64,000 nucleotides of DNA from Tragulus kanchil (lineage: Eukaryota > Chordata > Mammalia > Artiodactyla > Tragulidae). The position numbers and the translations under genes were made by a program. The notes below the pieces were generated by a model. The model did no database searches. It saw only the letters and a program-made list of their open reading frames with translations, and had not been told where the DNA came from. Positions 34,401 through 46,400 of this stretch are shown one piece after another (the first letter of the stretch is position 1; the number at the start of each line of letters is the position of its first letter). The stretch is taken from the NCBI GenBank assembly GCA_022376925.1, contig JAIOJX010000005.1, positions 157,061,501 to 157,125,500 on the forward strand, written 5' to 3'.

Positions 34401-37400
34401 GGGAAGCCCGAGGTTGACGAGAGGACAGCCATCCATCCACAGCTGCCGTGTTGACCCCAGGGGTGTGCTGGACCGGGTCTTCGCCATAACGAGGAGAGAG
34501 GGTGGTTGGAGTCTAGGCTGGTGGTTTTAAGATGGGCTGCACATAATATTAGGTACCTGGGGCAGCTTTTAAGCATGGTAGTTCTCTGTGCATGCTCTAG
34601 GCCATTTCTGTCTGAACCTCCCCGAGCCCCCCCAGGCCGGGTTTAGTATTTCCTCCTTGTTGGCCCACTAGTTGGGCGATGTGTCTTGGCATCTATCAAA
34701 GTAGAAAGGTGTCCACACAAAAGGATCTGGATTCTGGGGACCTAGAAGGAGCCAGGCCGTGAATCCAGGCCAAGTATCCCAGGTAAGGCAGAGAGGCCAG
34801 CGAGAGGCCAGGGGCTGGGCCACAGTCACCCGGGAGCAGGCATCTGCAGGTGGGAGAAGGGTGTCCCTCTTGTCATTTAACCTCCCTGCAAGTTCCAGCT
34901 GCCCCGAGTCCTTCAGAAGAAGAGGCAGCGATTGGAGTTTGAGAACATGGCTACAGGGGGTGTGTGTTTTGGTTGGAAGGGGGTTCTTTCCTACCTCCCC
35001 TGGGTTGCCCTCAGGCAGCAGGGCTGTGGGACCAAGACTGGCCCCAGAGGTCCTGTGTCCACTGGCTCGCACCGAGATTTCCACAGTCACTCATCAGCTC
35101 TGCCCGCCAGGTGCCTGAGAACACTTGCTGACGTCCCATCCTGAGCTCCGGCCCCTCCAGCCCTGGTCTTGTTTGCTTTAGCCAAGCCCACAGGCCTCCC
35201 ACGGACAGCGGGTCCCCGCAGGGCTCTGCCCCAGACCTCCGCTCTCATGAGAGAGGTGCCTGGCTGCCTCCAGGGGAGGAGAGAGGGGTGTTACCGACCC
35301 AGCCTGAGAACAATGAGGGCAGGGTCACCTGCCTTGTTTTCTTTGTCCCTCCTGAGAACAGACAGGGCTCCCGGGCCTGAGAAAGTCGGAAACCTAGAGC
35401 TTTCTGCTGAAAATGCGCTTACCTCTGGCCCGGGCTTTCCCCACCCAGCCCGTGAACTCTGCAGAGGCTGCTGAGAGATGGCCCAGGAGGGGAAGCCCGA
35501 GGTTGACGAGAGGACAGCCATCCATCCACAGCTGCCGTGTTGACCCCAGGGGTGTGCTGGACCGGGTCTTCGCCATAACGAGGAGAGAGGGTGGTTGGAG
35601 TCTAGGCTGGTGGTTTTAAGATGGGCTGCACATAATATTAGGTACCTGGGGCAGCTTTTAAGCATGGTAGTTCTCTGTGCATGCTCTAGGCCATTTCTGT
35701 CTGAACCTCTGAGCACCCAGGCGTGAGTATTTCCCCTACCTTCAGGTAAGAAGTAGTACTAGCGACGACTCCCTTTGGGAAGTACATTGAGGGTGGGGTA
35801 CCACTTTCCACCCTGCCTGGTGAGGGTGTATGCGTTTCTGAGGGATTGTGTTTTGTACCTCAGGGCATCCTCTGGCTGCTGCTTCGTCCCTGGGCTGAGA
35901 GAGGGCAGCCTGGTTGGCACCAGGCACGTTACTTCAGAGACCAAGGCACAGTGAGGCGCCGTCTTCATCCTGCAGTGGGAGATGGAGGAAGGAAGTGGGG
36001 TAAAGAATAGGACTCGTTTCTGACTCGGGCAGCCTGACTTGCTGGGGGCTCAGGAAGAGCTGGGGTTGGTGGCCAGCAGACTGAATCCTGACAAAGAAAA
36101 TGTTTTTTTCTCAATGGGCTGTGGATTTTCAGGGGACTTGGGAGGTGTTGCACTAGGTCCAGAAGTTCTAGGCAGAGGAAAATGCCCATTATACAGAAGG
36201 GTCACCTACCCAGGTAGGGGAACCCCTGTGGTCAGAGGCTCACCTTCTCATTTTACAGAGAAAGCAAGTGGGTTCCAGTAGAGTCTCAGGCAGTGACCTG
36301 GAGGGAGCCAGGGTCTTCAGACTCTACATTGACTTCCGAGTATACCAACTAAGTCTCCAACAATGTGTCTTTCTTTCTTGGCTTTCTTGGAAGCTCAGAT
36401 GGTAAAAAATCAGCAGGAGGCCTGGGTTCAATCCCCAAGTCAGGAAGATTTCATGGTGAAGGGAATGGCTACTCACTTCCGTATTTTTGCCTGGAGAATT
36501 TCATGGACAGAGAAGCCTGGTGGGCTCCTTACAATCCACAGGGTTGCAAAGAGTCAGAAACGACTGAGCTAACACTTTCTTTCTACTAAAAACATAAATA
36601 CCCAGGTAGGCATTGCAGTGGGCTTCCCTGGTATACCGTGGTAAAGAATCTGCCTTCCAGTGCAGGAGACCTGGGTTCCATCCCTGGCCTGGAAAGATCC
36701 CCTGGAGGAGGAAATGGCACCCCTCTCCAGTATTCTTGCCTGGGAAAACCCATGGACAGAGGAGCCTGGTGGGCTACATGCAGTCCATGGGGTCCAAGAG
36801 ATGTGGATACGACTTAGTGACTAAACAACAACAACAGGCATTGGGGGAAACCTGAAAATGCAGATAAGCAAAACAGAAATCTACAAAGTCCACATTGCGC
36901 GAACTTAGGTCTGTTCTTCACAGAACCCTGCCTGCAGGTCCCTGCACCTGCCACACAGACACCTGTGCCCTGCCCGGTAGAGTCAGGGCCGGCATAAGCC
37001 GGGCCCACAGCTGGGGCGGGTGTCTGGGCGGCGACGTTGGGCCCCTGCCAGTGCCCTGTTCCTAAGCCAATGCCCTGCTGATACACCGAGCCTGGCCTCT
37101 GAGCCACACCTGGCCACCTGGGCTGCGGGGAGGGGCCGGGGGAATACCTGGGATGCCTGCACATCCTCGTTCCTGGCTGGGGAGCTGGAAAGCAGAGCCC
37201 CACTCCCACACCTTTCACCCCAACTTAGGCAGCCGGTGGGGGCACAAACTGCCTGTGGAGCTTGTTAACCACTGGGCACCCAGGTCAACTGCAAGCAATA
37301 GCTGCGATGATGCCCAGGTGTATTTATTTAAAATCCCAGGCGGGTCCTCTGGGCAGAGAAAGCAAGTGGGTTCCAGTAGAGTCTCAGGCAGTGACCTGGA

Positions 37401-40400
37401 GGGAGCCAGGGTCTTCAGACTCTACATTGACTTCCGAGTATACCAACTAAGTCTCCAACAATGTGTCTTTCTTTCTTGGCTTTCTTGGAAGCTCAGATGG
37501 TAAAAAATCAGCAGGAGGCCTGGGTTCAATCCCCAAGTCAGGAAGATTTCATGGTGAAGGGAATGGCTACTCACTTCCGTATTTTTGCCTGGAGAATTTC
37601 ATGGACAGAGAAGCCTGGTGGGCTCCTTACAATCCACAGGGTTGCAAAGAGTCAGAAACGACTGAGCTAACACTTTCTTTCTACTAAAAACATAAATACC
37701 CAGGTAGGCATTGCAGTGGGCTTCCCTGGTATACCGTGGTAAAGAATCTGCCTTCCAGTGCAGGAGACCTGGGTTCCATCCCTGGCCTGGAAAGATCCCC
37801 TGGAGGAGGAAATGGCACCCCTCTCCAGTATTCTTGCCTGGGAAAACCCATGGACAGAGGAGCCTGGTGGGCTACATGCAGTCCATGGGGTCCAAGAGAT
37901 GTGGATACGACTTAGTGACTAAACAACAACAACAGGCATTGGGGGAAACCTGAAAATGCAGATAAGCAAAACAGAAATCTACAAAGTCCACATTGCGCGA
38001 ACTTAGGTCTGTTCTTCACAGAACCCTGCCTGCAGGTCCCTGCACCTGCCACACAGACACCTGTGCCCTGCCCGGTAGAGTCAGGGCCGGCATAAGCCGG
38101 GCCCACAGCTGGGGCGGGTGTCTGGGCGGCGACGTTGGGCCCCTGCCAGTGCCCTGTTCCTAAGCCAATGCCCTGCTGATACACCGAGCCTGGCCTCTGA
38201 GCCACACCTGGCCACCTGGGCTGCGGGGAGGGGCCGGGGGAATACCTGGGATGCCTGCACATCCTCGTTCCTGGCTGGGGAGCTGGAAAGCAGAGCCCCA
38301 CTCCCACACCTTTCACCCCAACTTAGGCAGCCGGTGGGGGCACAAACTGCCTGTGGAGCTTGTTAACCACTGGGCACCCAGGTCAACTGCAAGCAATAGC
38401 TGCGATGATGCCCAGGTGTATTTATTTAAAATCCCAGGCGGGTCCTCTGGGCAGTGGGAGGATGAGAGTCCCTGCCCCAGTCTCTGAGCCTCAGTTTATC
38501 ATTGAAAACACATCCAGAGCCCCTCCCAAGCTCCCGTTCAGGAAGGTTTGAGAAGCTGAGTCAGCCTGAGACTGGGAGAGTGAGAGGAGTGGAGATGCTG
38601 AGGCCTCAGATAACCGTCTTCAGCCCTCTAAGTTGTCTTGAGAATAAGAGGGAAACAGCGCTCACCTCGCCAAGGTGTTGATACGTTGGGTCTGCTGGAA
38701 GTTCCCCAAAGACCGACAGAGAGAGGGCTGGCCAGAGGAGCTCTACCCACGGCCGCCTCCCTGGCCGCCCCACTCCCCCTTCTTGTGCTGCTGCAGGGAG
38801 CCCCAGTACATGGGCTCTGGGGTCCTCCCCTGGTCCCCTTTATCTGTTCATCAGTTTGTGGTGCTAAAGAATGTGAAAAACGTTGTTCCGAACAAGCCCA
38901 ACTTGTTCAGCGTAATTTGCCTGATAAAAGTGCCTGAGATAGATTTATGAATCTCCACTTCTGTCTCTTCTGTTCAGACACCCGCCACCCCCAACTCCCT
39001 GAGAGGTCATGACCCAGATGGGCAGATGGGCATTGGGTTGACTGTGACACTGGGGGCAGCTTGGCTGGGGCCTTAGGACTGGGGCTCAGAGAAGCCGCTG
39101 TGCCCAGCCTCTGCCTCACCTGGCGAGTGCAGGGTGGGGGCCAGCGTGTGGCCTTGCCCAGCTGTGCAGAAGGCCGGCCAGGGTGGCTGGGAGCCTCTGG
39201 TGGGGGCAGAGGTCTAGAGAGATGGGCCGTCTAAGGGCCGGGGTGACGCGTCCTGAGTGCGCCTCTGTTTCCCTGCCTCTGCTGCCTCGGGGGAGCCTGG
39301 ACATACACCCCGACCCTCAGACCTCCTGACTCCAGTTGTCCTGGGGCCTAGGGGCACCTGCCTGCTGGTCTCGCCCAGGCCTGGCCTCCAGGTGCTGAGA
39401 TGTAAATTCCACACCCTCTGATTTACCTGTGGGGACCAGCAGCCTCCCTCCCCCCCCCCACCCCCCACCGGGGTGTCAGGTCACCACTGGGGCTGGTTTC
39501 CTGAAGGACACACACACCCAGTCGTCCTGACACTGGCTGCAGGTGGTTTTATTCGGGGCTGTCGTGTCCTTGGTACTTTGCATGTGTTTGGGGTGGGTGC
39601 TGCTTTTGGCGGACGGAGAAACTGAGACTGATAGCCTGTCATTTACCCAGAGACTGGGTGCCAGCACTTGAGAGAGGACCCCCCCACCCCCCAAGTCACC
39701 CCCAGGTCAGCTCCACATGTCCATGAGCCTCTGCCTGGGAGGGGGCGTGGATCTGGTTGGAGAGAGCCCTGTGGCCTCCCAGTATTCTTGTCCACACGCC
39801 CACTGCTTCCAGGAGAGCTTCTGGAGGGGGCAGGCCTACCCTGCCAGCAGGAGGGACGGTCCCTCCAGTCACCCCAGGGGCTCCCCCAGCCCCACTGCCA
39901 CCCACTCTGCCATCTTGAACAAGGGGACTTTTGTCTGCCCTCCTCACCTAGCCTCTCCTAAGCCACCGACCCCCAGGATCTGCCTCTGTTCTCGCAGCCT
40001 GGTGACCCCCCGCACCCTTTCATCAGTTTGTGGTGCTAAAGAATGTGAAACGTTGTTCGAACACCAACTTGTTCAGCGTAATTTGCCTGATAAAAGTGCC
40101 TGAGATAGATTTATGAATCTCCACTTCTGTCTCTTCTGTTCAGACACCCGCCACCCCCAACTCCCTGAGAGGTCATGACCCAGATGGGCAGATGGGCATT
40201 GGGTTGACTGTGACACTGGGGGCAGCTTGGCTGGGGCCTTAGGACTGGGGCTCAGAGAAGCCGCTGTGCCCAGCCTCTGCCTCACCTGGCGAGTGCAGGG
40301 TGGGGGCCAGCGTGTGGCCTTGCCCAGCTGTGCAGAAGGCCGGCCAGGGTGGCTGGGAGCCTCTGGTGGGGGCAGAGGTCTAGAGAGATGGGCCGTCTAA

Positions 40401-43400
40401 GGGCCGGGGTGACGCGTCCTGAGTGCGCCTCTGTTTCCCTGCCTCTGCTGCCTCGGGGGAGCCTGGACATACACCCCGACCCTCAGACCTCCTGACTCCA
40501 GTTGTCCTGGGGCCTAGGGGCACCTGCCTGCTGGTCTCGCCCAGGCCTGGCCTCCAGGTGCTGAGATGTAAATTCCACACCCTCTGATTTACCTGTGGGG
40601 ACCAGCAGCCTCCCTCCCCCCCCCCCACCCCCCACCGGGGTGTCAGGTCACCACTGGGGCTGGTTTCCTGAAGGACACACACACCCAGTCGTCCTGACAC
40701 TGGCTGCAGGTGGTTTTATTCGGGGCTGTCGTGTCCTTGGTACTTTGCATGTGTTTGGGGTGGGTGCTGCTTTTGGCGGACGGAGAAACTGAGACTGATA
40801 GCCTGTCATTTACCCAGAGACTGGGTGCCAGCACTTGAGAGAGGACCCCCCCACCCCCCAAGTCACCCCCAGGTCAGCTCCACATGTCCATGAGCCTCTG
40901 CCTGGGAGGGGGCGTGGATCTGGTTGGAGAGAGCCCTGTGGCCTCCCAGTATTCTTGTCCACACGCCCACTGCTTCCAGGAGAGCTTCTGGAGGGGGCAG
41001 GCCTACCCTGCCAGCAGGAGGGACGGTCCCTCCAGTCACCCCAGGGGCTCCCCCAGCCCCACTGCCACCCACTCTGCCATCTTGAACAAGGGGACTTTTG
41101 TCTGCCCTCCTCACCTAGCCTCTCCTAAGCCACCGACCCCCAGGATCTGCCTCTGTTCTCGCAGCCTGGTGACCCCCCGCACCCTTTCAACCCTGTGTCC
41201 CTCCCCTGACCTCACCCAGCTCCACTCTTATTGGAGTTTGACTCTGCTTCTCACTCTCTTGCTAAATAAAGCGTTGCCCCTTGTTGCTGATGAACCACAT
41301 ACTCCGCGGGTGGAATATGAGATCCACCTGTAGAATCACGCTGGCGAGGACCTGAAGGAAGGACGTGGGAGAGTGAGTCCATCGAGGCCAGTGAAGATTC
41401 CCTTATTCGTTCAACTTCATTGACTCACTCACTCAAGTGTTTGTTGAGCACCCACTGTGTGTGAGGTGGTACCCTGGGCTCTGAGGACACCGCAGATAGA
41501 AGTCCTGCCCTCGGGGAGCTTACCTTCTAGGGGAGTCCCTCTCTGCCTTCCAGTGGCTGTTGCCCCTGGATTTACTGGGCTGTGTTTAGAACCCCGCTTC
41601 CCTCCTGCAGCTGAGAAGCCCACCCTGCACCTCTGTCCACGCTCCAGCTCCGCCACTGCCTGGCAGGTTACTTACTCCGTCTGTGGGCTCATTTTCCTCC
41701 GTGGTAGATGGAGGAACAAGAACCTCCTTCACAAGGTTGTAAACACTCCACAAGCTGACTGCTTTAAAGTGCTTTGATTGGTACTTGTCATAAAACAAGG
41801 GCTCAAATATCAACTACTCTTCAAATATGAATGAGTGTCATCTCTGAAATAAGGAATAGTAAACCATGCCTCACCTACCTCCCAAGGTGGCTGGGGGCTG
41901 GGAGGCCCCAGGGAGAGGAGGGAGGGCTGGTGAGGGGGCCCTCCATGTCAGTGCTACTCTGCCAGGCACTGTGCCCAACTGACGACCAACCTCACTCTGC
42001 TTCTAGGCCGGGGGGACCGAGGGAGCAGAGATGGAGTGGATCAGGGCCGGAGGCAGCCATGGGTGGTGAGGGACGGCCACCTGTGTGCCTCTGACACGAG
42101 GTTCCAGCAGAGGCTGGCATCCAGAGACATCCTTGAGGTCAATCCCATGTGGCAGGAAGGAGCTGAGTGATCCCAGGCTGAGGTCGGACGTGGAGTTGGA
42201 GGCAGGGCGGGGAGCGGCCCTGTGGGTGCCCCTTTGCTGCCAGTTGCCCGCTGAACGTGTTCCCCCCTGGCCTGAGGAAGGGGCGGGCCGGACCTCGGCT
42301 GCACTGCCTGAGTCTCCAGGTAGGCACCTCGGGTTTGACTCTCTTGCTAAATAAAGCGTTGCCCCTTGTTGCTGATGAACCACATACTCCGCGGGTGGAA
42401 TATGAGATCCACCTGTAGAATCACGCTGGCGAGGACCTGAAGGAAGGACGTGGGAGAGTGAGTCCATCGAGGCCAGTGAAGATTCCCTTATTCGTTCAAC
42501 TTCATTGACTCACTCACTCAAGTGTTTGTTGAGCACCCACTGTGTGTGAGGTGGTACCCTGGGCTCTGAGGACACCGCAGATAGAAGTCCTGCCCTCGGG
42601 GAGCTTACCTTCTAGGGGAGTCCCTCTCTGCCTTCCAGTGGCTGTTTCCCCTGGATTTACTGGGCTGTGTTTAGAACCCCGCTTCCCTCCTGCAGCTGAG
42701 AAGCCCACCCTGCACCTCTGTCCACGCTCCAGCTCCGCCACTGCCTGGCAGGTTACTTACTCCGTCTGTGGGCTCATTTTCCTCCGTGGTAGATGGAGGA
42801 ACAAGAACCTCCTTCACAAGGTTGTAAACACTCCACAAGCTGACTGCTTTAAAGTGCTTTGATTGGTACTTGTCATAAAACAAGGGCTCAAATATCAACT
42901 ACTCTTCAAATATGAATGAGTGTCATCTCTGAAATAAGGAATAGTAAACCATGCCTCACCTACCTCCCAAGGTGGCTGGGGGCTGGGAGGCCCCAGGGAG
43001 AGGAGGGAGGGCTGGTGAGGGGCCGTCCATGTCAGTGCTACTCTGCCAGGCACTGTGCCCAACTGACGACCAACCTCACTCTGCTTCTAGGCCGGGGGGA
43101 CCGAGGGAGCAGAGATGGAGTGGATCAGGGCCGGAGGCAGCCATGGGTGGTGAGGGACGGCCACCTGTGTGCCTCTGACACGAGGTTCCAGCAGAGGCTG
43201 GCATCCAGAGACATCCTTGAGGTCAATCCCATGTGGCAGGAAGGAGCTGAGTGATCCCAGGCTGAGGTCGGACGTGGAGTTGGAGGCAGGGCGGGGAGCG
43301 GCCCTGTGGGTGCCCCTTTGCTGCCAGTTGCCCGCTGAACGTGTTCCCCCCTGGCCTGAGGAAGGGACGGGCCGGACCTCGGCTGCACTGCCTGAGTCTC

Positions 43401-46400
43401 CAGGTAGGCACCAGGTACGCTCTCGGGAACTCTGGGAGGCCTGGCAGCTACCTCTGCCTAGGAAGCCCCCGGTCCCTGGGGAATGAGATGCCGTGGGGAA
43501 CCCAGACTTCATGGTCAGTGAGATTCTGGGAGGGTGGGATCAGGGCAGCGTGTCGCCTGAAGCCAAGGCAGAGGCGTGACTGTCTCCTCCCAGAGGCCTC
43601 GGGCCGAGTGGATGGGCTGGTTTCAGGGCACTGTTTTTCCAGGTGGTGCAAAGGGGTGGAGGCGTGCCCGGACCTCCTTCCTGCGGCCAGGACCCAGACC
43701 CGGCTGGCTCCCCTCCTGGCTTCCTCGCTTTGAGTATCCCGACCTCAGGCTACTTACTTAACCTCTCCACCTCAGATCCTCGTTTGCAAAATGGAAAAAA
43801 TTACGGTGTCTTCCCAGCCGGATTCTTTGCTCATTAAATAAGCTGCACATAAAGTGCTCAGCACAACGGTCTGGTGCAGAGTAACCTCCCAATAAATCAC
43901 GCTGCTTTATTACAAGGCTGACAGGCAGAGAGGGGAGCGCTATTTCCTCCCTCAACGAGAGCTGGCCCCAGGCTGGGTGCAGGGTCCCCCTCTCCCACCA
44001 TTCTCTAGGATTATGTGGAAAATGAAAATATTGTCTTGTATGAATTTGGAAGCCAAGGTAAATCATCTTGTGCGTGAACAGGGGCCACCTCCTCCTGAGA
44101 AAGTGGCTTTCCCTCCCCACGGGGGACGGGATGCTGTGTCTGACGGTTTCCCCTCACCCAGGCATGATTTCAGTCCTAGGTCAGCCCCTCTGTTCTGGGG
44201 GCCTCCCCACCAACCTGAAGGACCCTGACCGTAACCAGTGAGGTTCTGACTGGAGCCACAGTGACACGGAATGAACAGGGAGGAGGCAGCCCAGGTTCAC
44301 GTCCCAGCCTCTGCTCCCCAAGCTTCGCTCTCCTCGCCTGTCAAGTGATGCCCGGCAGAATCAGGGAAGAGCCAGTTAGGGAAGATGTATAGAAATCCTG
44401 CCTCTCTCCCCAGCACAGGGATGGAGCCAAGCTGATTCCCAGGCCCACTGCCTGGGACCGTGGGGAGAGAGGAGGAACACCAAGGTATGCTGGAGACGTC
44501 GTCCAGGAGCCAGGAGAGCAGAGGAGGGAGGGAGATGGGGACCCAGGCTGACTGGCAAGAGAATGTCTAGAACCTGACCCAGTTCTGCCGGTTAAGCCTC
44601 CATCTTCCAACCTGACCAGCGGACGTAACTACTGACACTGGACTGTTGTGAGAGGGAGGGGTGCTTCTGTCCCTCAGGAGCTTCAGGCCCTGCAGAATGC
44701 CCCCTTTGCCTGCCCCTCTGGCTGACCATGGAGAGGACGGAGGTAAAGGGGACACTGTGTAGGGCTGTGGCTTCCTGATAACCCAGGACAGAAGCCCCAA
44801 AGGACACAGCATTGGTGGGTGAAGGGCAGGAAGCCAGCTGTTCTTCTGCAAATCTCCCAACTATAACGCCCTCTTTTTTTGTTTCAGAGTCTTTGCTCAT
44901 TAAATAAGCTGCACATAAAGTCTCAGCACAACTCGGTCGTTGCAAAATGGAAAAAATTACGGTGTTTCCAGGCGATTCTTGCTCATTAAAAGCTGCCAAA
45001 TCTGCCGTCTGGTGCAGAGTAACCTCCCAATAAATCACGCTGCTTTATTACAAGGCTGACAGGCAGAGAGGCTATTTCCTCCCTCAACGAGAGCTGGCCC
45101 CAGGCTGGGTGCAGGGTCCCCCTCTCCCACCATTCTCTAGGATTATGTGGAAAATGAAAATATTGTCTTGTATGAATTTGGAAGCCAAGGTAAATCATCT
45201 TGTGCGTGAACAGGGGCCACCTCCTCCTGAGAAAGTGGCTTTCCCTCCCCACGGGGGACGGGATGCTGTGTCTGACGGTTTCCCCTCACCCAGGCATGAT
45301 TTCAGTCCTAGGTCAGCCCCTCTGTTCTGGGGGCCTCCCCACCAACCTGAAGGACCCTGACCGTAACCAGTGAGGTTCTGACTGGAGCCACAGTGACACG
45401 GAATGAACAGGGAGGAGGCAGCCCAGGTTCACGTCCCAGCCTCTGCTCCCCAAGCTTCGCTCTCCTCGCCTGTCAAGTGATGCCCGGCAGAATCAGGGAA
45501 GAGCCAGTTAGGGAAGATGTATAGAAATCCTGCCTCTCTCCCCAGCACAGGGATGGAGCCAAGCTGATTCCCAGGCCCACTGCCTGGGACCGTGGGGAGA
45601 GAGGAGGAACACCAAGGTATGCTGGAGACGTCGTCCAGGAGCCAGGAGAGCAGAGGAGGGAGGGAGATGGGGACCCAGGCTGACTGGCAAGAGAATGTCT
45701 AGAACCTGACCCAGTTCTGCCGGTTAAGCCTCCATCTTCCAACCTGACCAGCGGACGTAACTACTGACACTGGACTGTTGTGAGAGGGAGGGGTGCTTCT
45801 GTCCCTCAGGAGCTTCAGGCCCTGCAGAATGCCCCCTTTGCCTGCCCCTCTCTGGCTGACCATGGAGAGGTACGGAGGTAAAGGGGACACTGTGTAGGGC
45901 TGTGGCTTCCTGATAACCCAGGACAGAAGCCCCAAAGGACACAGCATTGGTGGGTGAAGGGCAGGAAGCCAGCTTTTCTTCTGCAAATCTCCCAACTATA
46001 ACGCCCTCTTTGTTAGTCTTGTTTTGCCAGCGCTTACGTGTGACATCTCCTTATTGTTGTAGACCGCTGGGCTCCTCTGTCCGGGAGATTCTCCAGGCAA
46101 GAATATGGGCGTGGGTTGCCATTTCCTTCTCCAGGAGATCTTCCCAACCCAGGGATGAAACCCAGGTCTCCTGCATTGGCAGGTGGATTCTTTACCACTG
46201 AACTACCAGGAAGCCTTCCTGAGTGATCCCGAGTCACAGATCCCAAGTCACCGAGCAGTGTGGCTCAGTGGGGACAGCGTGGGTGTGGTGGGTGGGGCTG
46301 CCCCCGAGCAGTGCAGGGTGCCTCGCCTCCCTGGTCCCTGCCCACTGCAGACTGGCCGCGCCCCATCCTCCATGAGAGGAGATGTGCGGGCGGACCGGGA

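Larger units (their letters stand above)
36256..38454. repeat. Duplication 9: perfect tandem, period 1098 bp
   Basis: 36256-37353 is followed directly by 37354-38454, joined at CAG. Each unit carries two Bov-tA SINEs in the + orientation. No difference seen. Confidence 0.97.

Noticed and set aside
36256..38454. CRISPR-like or satellite array from the many direct repeats
   Set aside because: Each unit is duplicated only twice, is over 1 kb long and differs from the other pairs. No short regular repeats with spacers exist.
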